Source: Brumimicrobium oceani
GTDB taxonomy: Bacteria > Bacteroidota > Bacteroidia > Flavobacteriales_D > Crocinitomicaceae
NCBI RefSeq assembly: GCF_003143775.1
Contig: NZ_QFRJ01000011.1
Span: 52,163 to 116,162 of the forward strand
Direction of reading: 5' to 3'
DNA: 64,000 bases
A program made the translations under genes and the position numbers. Of this stretch, positions 53,381-61,688 are shown one piece after another. The stretch's first letter is position 1, and each line of letters opens with the position of its first letter. The notes under the pieces were generated by a model. The model searched no databases. It saw only the letters and a list, made by a program, of their open reading frames with translations, and had not been told where the DNA came from.

Positions 53381-56128
53381 TTACTGCTTTACAATCTTGA
53401 AAGTTTTTTGACCTTCACTATTGTAAACTCTTAAAGTATAAATACCTTTTTCTAGGTAGTCAATTGTTAATGTAGCTTCTGTTGCATTATTTAATGCTTT
53501 GTCTTCTACCATTACAACCCTACCATTCATGTCTAACATCTCTACTTTTAGAGAAGTTGTGTTTGAAGGATTTACTATAGTAAGCATGCTTGTTGCAGGA
53601 TTTGGATATACAGAAACATCAGTCAAAACGTCACTTCCTAAAGAAAGGTTATCACAACCTCCATCAACAGTTACCGTAACGATAGATGTATCACTTGGAC
53701 AAAACCCATTATCAGTAATGTAAGTGTACTGATATATTCCAGGTATACCTGGTGCATTTGGCTGAGAATTTGGTAACGCCACGTTAGCTGGATCATACCA
53801 AGTACCTCCAAAATCAACATTACCTGATAAAGCAGAGAACAGGTTAATTGGTGTATTCAGACAAACTTCTTTAACACCATCAATCCCTGCATCTGAAGCT
53901 CTGTATACGTTAACCGTTGCAATTGTAGTATCCTCTTGACAAAGACCTTCTACGATGTAAAGAACTTCATGAGAACCTTCCGCCATTGCACTTACGTTAA
54001 ACATTGTATCGTCCACAATTAGCGCTTGATTTGCAGGAAACTCCCAACGTCCATATGAATTAATATTAGTAATAATATTGTCTGTTAAATCTACTGAGTT
54101 ATTCAACATACAAACATCCACATTACCATCCGTTCCCGGTGTTGGAATACATTCACCGAAGCAAAGGTCGTCTATAAACAGATTCCATCCATCCAAACCT
54201 CCTGGAGGAATATGAAGAGCAACGTAAACCTGCCCTGTGTAAGCTGTTAAATCAAGCACCGTATCTTGATAATTCTCATTCGAAAATTGAGTTAATGCCA
54301 TAATTGTATCAGTAAAGTCAGCAACGTTTGTTCCTGTAGTCGATAATAATACCTGCAAATCATTTGGTTCTGTTGAACTTTGAACAGCATAAGAGAACTT
54401 CATTGCTTCAATACCTGTCAAAACAATTGCTGGCGAAATCAAATAATCGTCATTGTTACCTGCATTAAAATCAGAATTAAAGATTGCTGAATAAGCTCCA
54501 GTGTTAGGATTTTGAGTACTTACTTGCCATACATCACCATCGGTATTTTCATCTCTCACTCTCCAGCAACCGATAGTAGATGATAAATTGATATCAAAAC
54601 CTTCGCAGAATCCATTCGCTAAGTAAGAACTACATTCTGTCAAAACAGGTCCTAAAACTGATGACCAATAACTCAAGTCACCACCACCACAATCTGATTG
54701 AACATAAAAATCATAGTTAGAGTTTGACATTAAACCATTAATCGTGAATGGATTTGATGTTACAGTAGCTATTGTTCCTGTACCCGGTGTAAATCCTGTT
54801 GGACCATACTCAATGTTCCATGTTGTAGCTGTTCCATTTTCTGTCCATCCTAAAGCTAAAGAAGAATCAGTTACGTTATTCACCGTCAAGCTATTTGGAG
54901 GAAGACAAGAAGGTGGACTAACAATAGTCAAATTGAAATCTACAGTTGAACCATAACTAACAGAACCACAAGGAGGTGGGTTTTGAGTATTCCATTGACC
55001 ACGAACTCTAACTCTATAATCTCCAACTGGAGTTCCTAAAGGAACTGTAAAAGGTAAAGTATGAGAAACTGAAGCCACTGTTGAACCTGTTACCAATTCT
55101 GAAGGATCAAAAACCATGTCTAAGTTCCAGTCGACCCAAACATTAACGCCACTACCTCCACCTACGTAAGTTGTATTGATGTCAAAAACCTGTGTTTCAA
55201 AAGCTTCAAACGCCAACGCCGTCTCATTTGCATAACTTCCTGCTGGTGCTGAACTTGCGGTATAATTAAAATCTACCAATGCACCGCTTGAATTTATAAC
55301 GCTCAGGTACTCTGAACCGTACTGAATTGAAACATCACAATACTTGAATTGGTAAGGGCCACTCCAAAAACTAGTGTCTCCAGGAGCACAAATAGAACGC
55401 ACGTAGAAATCGTACTCATTTCCTTGAACTATAGTAGCATTGTAAGGGTTTGATGTTGTTACATTTGATTGACCTGCACCAGAACCTAAAACATAACCAA
55501 TAGGACCGTATTCTACCTGCCATTCGGTTGCCGCATTAATTTCAGTCCAACCGAAATCAAGTGTTGTAGTAGTAACATTGCTTACATTTAATGTTTGAGG
55601 AGGAAGACAAGAAGGAGGCGCAATTACATCAATAGTATAATCTTCTGCCTCTGCATAACTTCCAGAACAAGCACCCGGCACAGAATTAAGCCAATCAATA
55701 ACCACACGCATTCTGTATTGACCAATTGCTTGACCTGCTGGAACAGTAAAAGAACCTGCAAATGGAGTAGATTCGTAACCTGCTGAAGCAATAACCTTTT
55801 CACTAGCATCGAAAGTGAAATCATTATTCCAGTCGATAAAAACTGAATACCCGTGTGTACCACCAGAACCCTCTGTAATCGTTACATCAATTTGCTGTGT
55901 TTCATAAACACCTGCGGATAAGGCAGTGAAATCTGAATAACCTTGCGAAGTTGTTCCTTGACCATTGTTTAAATTAGAGATATCGGGGTTACCTCCGAAG
56001 GTTTCAAAATTGGAAATAAAATTCCCCGTGTTAGAGGTGGTGTAAGCACAATATGTTTGGGCATTCAACCCTAAACTTGCTGCAAAAGTAGCTATCATCA
56101 GCCCACTTTTTAGTAGAACTCTTTTCAT
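53381..56128 (-). CDS. T9SS modular cargo protein C
   Basis: A 915-residue paralogue. Signal peptide to about 22 (LNAQ), then GEVED, Fn3, GEVED, Fn3, an adhesin-like region (495-655), two Ig-like repeats and the sorting domain with SVYPNPATSMLTIVNPS. Its first module and QTYC start are like those of protein B, whereas A and D share a different first domain. It has its own terminator. Confidence 0.9.
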   Translation of the reverse strand: MKRVLLKSGLMIATFAASLGLNAQTYCAYTTSNTGNFISNFETFGGNPDISNLNNGQGTTSQGYSDFTALSAGVYETQQIDVTITEGSGGTHGYSVFIDWNNDFTFDASEKVIASAGYESTPFAGSFTVPAGQAIGQYRMRVVIDWLNSVPGACSGSYAEAEDYTIDVIAPPSCLPPQTLNVSNVTTTTLDFGWTEINAATEWQVEYGPIGYVLGSGAGQSNVTTSNPYNATIVQGNEYDFYVRSICAPGDTSFWSGPYQFKYCDVSIQYGSEYLSVINSSGALVDFNYTASSAPAGSYANETALAFEAFETQVFDINTTYVGGGSGVNVWVDWNLDMVFDPSELVTGSTVASVSHTLPFTVPLGTPVGDYRVRVRGQWNTQNPPPCGSVSYGSTVDFNLTIVSPPSCLPPNSLTVNNVTDSSLALGWTENGTATTWNIEYGPTGFTPGTGTIATVTSNPFTINGLMSNSNYDFYVQSDCGGGDLSYWSSVLGPVLTECSSYLANGFCEGFDINLSSTIGCWRVRDENTDGDVWQVSTQNPNTGAYSAIFNSDFNAGNNDDYLISPAIVLTGIEAMKFSYAVQSSTEPNDLQVLLSTTGTNVADFTDTIMALTQFSNENYQDTVLDLTAYTGQVYVALHIPPGGLDGWNLFIDDLCFGECIPTPGTDGNVDVCMLNNSVDLTDNIITNINSYGRWEFPANQALIVDDTMFNVSAMAEGSHEVLYIVEGLCQEDTTIATVNVYRASDAGIDGVKEVCLNTPINLFSALSGNVDFGGTWYDPANVALPNSQPNAPGIPGIYQYTYITDNGFCPSDTSIVTVTVDGGCDNLSLGSDVLTDVSVYPNPATSMLTIVNPSNTTSLKVEMLDMNGRVVMVEDKALNNATEATLTIDYLEKGIYTLRVYNSEGQKTFKIVKQ

Positions 56129-56680
56129 AAGTGTCGCTTTTTAATTGTTTATATTATGTTAAAGGTAATTAAAATGAAATCATAAACCAACCTTTCTCAT
56201 TTAATTTCGCTTAAATTCATTGTGAGCGATAGAAAAACACAACTCATCCTGATTGATGCCTACCTATTCAATTAATTCTTAACAAGCCAGGAAGAGCCAA
56301 TTGTTTACCCAATTTAAATAATCTTAGCTATTTTTTTTCATAAAAATCAGAAGAGGCTATAACTTGAGTTGTAAATGGCAGAACCAAAGCTATTTGCTCA
56401 TTCGAGCCAACGTCAAATAATTTTCAAGAAGTAAAAAATCACTTCAAATAAAACACTCTAATCATTTGTCACAGCTGTGATTCTAAGGGTTTCTAGTCGT
56501 AAAACTATTATATAAATTAGTGGTTTATGAATCCTAATTCAGATTGTTTTCATTATCAATACTCCAATCCTACTTTCTTATCGAGCGGCGAGTATTTTCA
56601 AAATGCAAGTTTAGCAGATCGTCAAAAAAAAAGCGCCACCCAAATGGGTAGCGCCTTCTTTAATAAACATTAAAATACTT
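56129..56680. other. Intergenic region before cargo gene C
   Basis: Holds a TACCTTTA promoter-like element (56160-56167) for cargo C and the terminator of cargo D. Nothing else was recognised in about 450 bp. Confidence 0.45.
56624..56660 (-). terminator. Terminator of the fourth T9SS cargo gene
   Basis: GCGCCACCC (56633-56641) pairs with GGGTAGCGC (56646-56654) with one mismatch, beside an A run. Confidence 0.82.
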
Positions 56681-59600
56681 TTACTGCTTCACAATTTTGA
56701 AAGTTTTTGAAGCTTCACTGTTGTAAACACGTAGAGTATAAATTCCTTTTTCAAGGTATTCAATTTCTAAAGTAGCTTCCATTGCGTTATTCAACGCTTT
56801 GTTTTCTAAAAGAACCACTCTTCCGTTCATGTCTAACATTTCAACTTTTAAAGAAGAAGTATTAGAAGGATTAAGAATTGTCAACACGTTAGCTGTTGGG
56901 TTTGGATATACAGAGATATCAACCAATGCTTCAGTATCAACTGATAAATAATCACATCCATCGTCAGCAGTTATTTCAACACTTGCAGTTGCAGCAGGAC
57001 AAGCGCCGTTTGCTGCAGTAACATAAGTGTAGACATATACACCTGCTTGATCTGATACAGTAATAGAAGATCCCGTTAAAGGAGCACTTGTTGGATCCAA
57101 CCAAGTTCCACCTGCATCAGCATTAGCGCTCAACAAAGTATCAAGATCTAATGGTTGATTCAAACAGAATGTTCTCGTCACATCGTCTCCCGCACTTGGA
57201 GGTGTATCAATCGTTAAATCTAAAGTAACGATAGAATCACAACCATTTGCATTACCACCTACTATTGTAAATGTTGCAGTATTGTTTGAAGCAGTATAAG
57301 TGTTCCCGTCGATCCAATCGAAAGTCTCACAAGCTGCTTGAACATCTGTTCCCGTTGTAGCATTGTTGATTGTTAAATCTAATGTTACAATTGAATCATT
57401 TCCACATATACTAGAACCACCACCTACAATTGTAAATGTAGCCGTGTTGTTTGATGAAGTATAAGTATTTCCATCGATCCAAGTAAATGTTTCACAAGCC
57501 ACTTGAGTATCTGTTCCAGTAGCTGGAGTATCCTGCGTTGTGAAAGCAAAAGGACCTACCATTGTACTTGAGTTTACACCACAATCTGCTTCAACGTAGT
57601 ATTCGTAATTTGTACATGGCATTAAACCAGACAAGGTATGTGGATTTGTTGTCGTTGCTAGAATAGTTCCAGCACCTGGTGTAAATCCAGCAGGACCATA
57701 TTCAATGTTCCATGCTGTTGCTGTTCCGTTTTCTGTCCAAGCCAAATCAGCTGAAGTTGTAGTGATGTTTGAAGCCGTTAACACAGAAGGGTCTGCACAT
57801 GGCGGAGCCGGTACAACCGTTAAAGTGTAATCTTCAAACTCTGCTCTACTTCTGTCTGCACATGGATCACTTGGATTACTACTAAGATAGTCAGTTGTAA
57901 TTCTCATTCTGTAGTCACCTAATTGAGTTCCTGCAGGAATAGTTACTGTCCCTGTAAATGGACCACTTCCATAAGAAGTTGTATTGAAAACTTTTTCGGT
58001 AGCATCGTCAAACACTAAGTCATTGTTCCAATCAATCCAAATCGCAAACCCCACAGTTCCACCAACAATTGAAGCACTGAAGTCAAATGATGAAGTTTCG
58101 TAAGAAGAAACTACTTGCGCTGATCCATCAAAGTACCCTCCTAAAGTAAACCCAGAAGTTAAATTTGAAATATTTGTAGAACCATTGCTTGTAGAGAAAT
58201 CATCAATATATGTTGATGCACTAGACGCAGAAGGAATACAATACCCTGTATAAAAAGCAAATGGACCTACCCAAGCGCTTTCATCTCCACCGCCACAGTC
58301 AGCTTGAACATAATACTCGTAATTTGTAAAACCTGTTAAACCTGTTAAGGTATAAGGATTACTTGTCAAACCATTTTCAGGAGTACCATTACCTAAAGTA
58401 AAACCAGGAGCGCCGTACTCGATATTCCAAGTTGTAGCAGTTCCGTTTTCCATCCAAGACAAATCAACCGAAGTCAAGGTAATATTATCGACCATCAATG
58501 CACTAGGATCAATACACGTTGGCAATTCCTTAATAGAAATGTCGTCTAAAGAAATATCTCCAAAATAAGACGCACCTCTAATCGCCATAAAACGTACTTG
58601 AATATCACCTGTATATGCGCTTAAATCAACTATCTGCAACATCCATGGATCTGTTGAAGCTGTTTGTTGCTCTCCTATAATGTAAAGTTCATTAGTCCAA
58701 GTTGCACCAGCATCATCAGAAACCTCAACAGCAAGTGTATCTACATCAGCACCAAACATGTGGTAAAAGAACTCTAGCGATGGCGTTGTCAAAGCTGACA
58801 CGTCTACTGTTGGAGTAGTTAAATAAGCAGTATCACCATCTGACCCTGAAGACGCCTCAACGTAGAAATAATTAGATCCACTATTCGCACCATCAGGCCC
58901 AGTTGTTGAAGAAGGTGTTCCTCCAGAACCATCAACGTTCCAACGATAGTCAGAAGATGTATTATTCGGAGTTGACGACCAACAGTCTTCAATTACTGAG
59001 CTTGTTGTAGTCGCTGCTGCTTCTACATCATAAACAAATGGTGCAGTGTAGGTAGCACATAAAGTAGTAAAACTAAATGGACCTGTCCAAGCGCTTGAGT
59101 CTGCACCACAATCCGCTTGAACATAGAATTCGTAATCTGTATTTGATGCCAATCCAGTTACATTAAATGGATTCGTTGTTGCTTGCGCATTCACTCCATT
59201 CCCTAAAGTAAATCCTACAGTATCATATTCCACATTCCAAACTGTCTCAATTCCATTTACTGTCCAAGCTAAATCAGCAGAAGTTGATGTAACATTTGAA
59301 GCAGACAATGCAGATGGATTTAAACATGCAGGAGCAGATAGTATCGATAAATTAAAATCTACAGTAGAACCGAATGATACGCTTCCACATGCTGGAGGAT
59401 TTGCAGAACTACCATACTGAGCACGCACTCTCATTCGGTAATCTCCTAAAGGCGTACCCACTGGGATAGTAACTGAAATATTGTAAGCGGTAGACCCTGT
59501 ACCTGATCCAATTATTTCACTTGCATCAAAGATCAAATCATTATTCCAGTCTACCCAGATATTAACTCCATTGCTACCTCCTTGGTAAGTTGTATTAATA

Positions 59601-61246
59601 TCAAACACCTGAGTTTCGTAAGATTCAAATACTTGAGCGGTTTCGTTCGCATAAGAACCACTAGGCTGTGATGAAGCTGTATAAGAAACATCTGTCTGTG
59701 CACCACTAGAAGATACTCCAGTCAAATAATCACCTGTACTTGTTGTTGCAACTTGACAGTATCCAGTAAAGAAGCTATAAGGTCCTGACCATCCACTTAA
59801 ATCACCACCACCACAATCAGCTTGAACATAAAATTCATACTCTGTGTCCGAAGTTAGACCAGTTACAGTAGCTGGGTTTCCAACAGAATTTGCTGGCGTA
59901 CCATTACCCACTGTAAACCCAGGTGCTCCATATTCGATATTCCAAACAGTCGCAGTTCCATTTTCCGTCCAAGCTAAATCAGCAGTAGTCAGTGTTAAAT
60001 TAGAAGCCATTAATGCACTAGGGTCTACACATGTTGGTGCAGCCGTTACGTTTATAGTATAGTCTTCAAAAGAAGCATAACCACTAGAATAACATGGGTC
60101 TGAAGGCAAACTACTTCCTAAACCGTTGTCAGCACCACCAATTCTAAGTCTATAGTTACCTAAATTAGCAGTTACAGGAATCAAAATTGAAGCAGAAAAA
60201 GTTGTTGGATTAGCACTAGTTGACTCACCAAGGTAGAAACCTTCTCCAGCATCATCATAGTCTAAATCGCCATTCCAGTCAACCCAAGCGAACAAGTTAT
60301 ATGTATAACCCGTTTCCAAAGTAATGTCTATTGGTAAAGAAGTACCTGCTGCCACATCAGTTGATTGCGCAGTGTAATCACCGTAGTTATTTGTTTCCGC
60401 TCCTGTTGTGTTATTGATCGTCCCCATTGTTACGTTCGTAATTCCAATCCCGTCAACACTACTTGGAGAAGGAACACACAAACCTGTAAAGAAACTGAAA
60501 GGTCCTGACCATCCACTTAAATCACCACCACCACAGTCAGCTTGAACGTAAAATTCATAATCTGTGTCAGCAGTAAGTCCAGAAATTGTAGTTGGATTAC
60601 CAACAGCAGTACCTGGAGTTCCGTTACCTACTGTAAATCCAGGAGCACCATACTCTATATTCCAAGTAGTTGCAGTACCGTTCTCAGTCCATGCTAAATC
60701 TACTGAAGAAGCTGTAATATTGCTAACTGCCAATGCCGTAGGATCTGCACAAGTAATAGTTGTTACGCTAAAGTTAGTTACATCAAAATCTAGGTCATCT
60801 GGCGCCCCAAATTGCCCAACAGCAATATAGACCGTTTGCGAAGCTGATATTACAGCAGTAACAGTTCTTAAACCTGTACCAGAAGATGTCTCATCATCTA
60901 GTGATCCTGACAAAGTTGCTCCAGAACAAGTTGTAAAAATCGCAATACCATTCCATGAATTTCTGGAATCAATGGTCATTGTTATCTCCTCAGTTGTGGC
61001 TCCTGCTGTGTATTCAAACATATACACGTCATCATTCCAGTAGCTAGTACTCGACGGACCAGTAACACTATTAACCCAATCTTCTGGGCCACCGTTACCT
61101 GGAGTAGTTATTCCTGATGCGGTATAGCCATCAGAAATTACTACACCACTACCACAACCAAACTGTGCTGAGGCTACTGTAGCAAAAGAAGCGGTCATGG
61201 TCAAAGCCAAACCTACGTCTCTTATTTTTTTTAAAATTCGTTTCAT
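56681..61246 (-). CDS. T9SS modular cargo protein D
   Basis: A 1521-residue protein, the largest complete one here. Signal peptide to about 27. The N-terminal domain is related to that of protein A (both start QFGC). It then alternates five Fn3 with three GEVED and one MAM/adhesin-like domain. At about 1235-1345 there are two TWIDG repeats (FTWIDGNTYTSSNNT, FDWIDGNTYTASNNT), then an Ig-like domain and the sorting domain. It links the adhesin type to the TWIDG-repeat type in the next gene. Confidence 0.9.
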   Translation of the reverse strand: MKRILKKIRDVGLALTMTASFATVASAQFGCGSGVVISDGYTASGITTPGNGGPEDWVNSVTGPSSTSYWNDDVYMFEYTAGATTEEITMTIDSRNSWNGIAIFTTCSGATLSGSLDDETSSGTGLRTVTAVISASQTVYIAVGQFGAPDDLDFDVTNFSVTTITCADPTALAVSNITASSVDLAWTENGTATTWNIEYGAPGFTVGNGTPGTAVGNPTTISGLTADTDYEFYVQADCGGGDLSGWSGPFSFFTGLCVPSPSSVDGIGITNVTMGTINNTTGAETNNYGDYTAQSTDVAAGTSLPIDITLETGYTYNLFAWVDWNGDLDYDDAGEGFYLGESTSANPTTFSASILIPVTANLGNYRLRIGGADNGLGSSLPSDPCYSSGYASFEDYTINVTAAPTCVDPSALMASNLTLTTADLAWTENGTATVWNIEYGAPGFTVGNGTPANSVGNPATVTGLTSDTEYEFYVQADCGGGDLSGWSGPYSFFTGYCQVATTSTGDYLTGVSSSGAQTDVSYTASSQPSGSYANETAQVFESYETQVFDINTTYQGGSNGVNIWVDWNNDLIFDASEIIGSGTGSTAYNISVTIPVGTPLGDYRMRVRAQYGSSANPPACGSVSFGSTVDFNLSILSAPACLNPSALSASNVTSTSADLAWTVNGIETVWNVEYDTVGFTLGNGVNAQATTNPFNVTGLASNTDYEFYVQADCGADSSAWTGPFSFTTLCATYTAPFVYDVEAAATTTSSVIEDCWSSTPNNTSSDYRWNVDGSGGTPSSTTGPDGANSGSNYFYVEASSGSDGDTAYLTTPTVDVSALTTPSLEFFYHMFGADVDTLAVEVSDDAGATWTNELYIIGEQQTASTDPWMLQIVDLSAYTGDIQVRFMAIRGASYFGDISLDDISIKELPTCIDPSALMVDNITLTSVDLSWMENGTATTWNIEYGAPGFTLGNGTPENGLTSNPYTLTGLTGFTNYEYYVQADCGGGDESAWVGPFAFYTGYCIPSASSASTYIDDFSTSNGSTNISNLTSGFTLGGYFDGSAQVVSSYETSSFDFSASIVGGTVGFAIWIDWNNDLVFDDATEKVFNTTSYGSGPFTGTVTIPAGTQLGDYRMRITTDYLSSNPSDPCADRSRAEFEDYTLTVVPAPPCADPSVLTASNITTTSADLAWTENGTATAWNIEYGPAGFTPGAGTILATTTNPHTLSGLMPCTNYEYYVEADCGVNSSTMVGPFAFTTQDTPATGTDTQVACETFTWIDGNTYTSSNNTATFTIVGGGSSICGNDSIVTLDLTINNATTGTDVQAACETFDWIDGNTYTASNNTATFTIVGGNANGCDSIVTLDLTIDTPPSAGDDVTRTFCLNQPLDLDTLLSANADAGGTWLDPTSAPLTGSSITVSDQAGVYVYTYVTAANGACPAATASVEITADDGCDYLSVDTEALVDISVYPNPTANVLTILNPSNTSSLKVEMLDMNGRVVLLENKALNNAMEATLEIEYLEKGIYTLRVYNSEASKTFKIVKQ

Positions 61247-61270
61247 AAATTATATTTTTAAATTGACTTC

Positions 61271-61301
61271 CAAAAGTAGAGAAATATAAATGGTTAACCA
61301 A
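61271..61301 (-). promoter_or_regulatory. Promoter of cargo gene D
   Basis: On the minus strand TACTTTTG (61271-61278) is the -7 element and a TTG at 61299-61301 the -33 element, with suitable spacing; 24 nt before the ATG. Confidence 0.55.
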
Positions 61302-61632
61302 ATGTTAATTTAACAATAATTAATATCCGGTGGAAAATGATGTCTGTAAAGATTCAATTTCGATAAAGAATGAGATATGGGGCATAAAGCTTTATTTTCA
61401 CGAGACAAAGCCCTGTTCCACCTTTAAACTCTGAGATTAGGAGGTACAACCTTTAACTTTACCACTCACATTTATGAAGACCTCAATCTCTTTTTTAGAT
61501 CAATAAAACAAATATTTTTCTAGATTTATTTATTGCTAAAAACGTTTAAAAATCGATTAATTTCCTTAGGGTAAAAGGTGGTGATAAATCTAACATCAGC
61601 TTTCAAGCTGTACTAATAAAATCTGTAAGAAG

Positions 61633-61668
61633 ACAAAAAGCACCACTCCATGAGCAGTGCTTTTTGCT
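61633..61668 (-). terminator. Terminator of the TWIDG repeat gene
   Basis: AAAAAGCACTGCTC pairs with GAGTGGTGCTTTTT around ATG, with one mismatch. Confidence 0.82.
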
Positions 61669-61688
61669 AAACAAAATTAACTATCGTA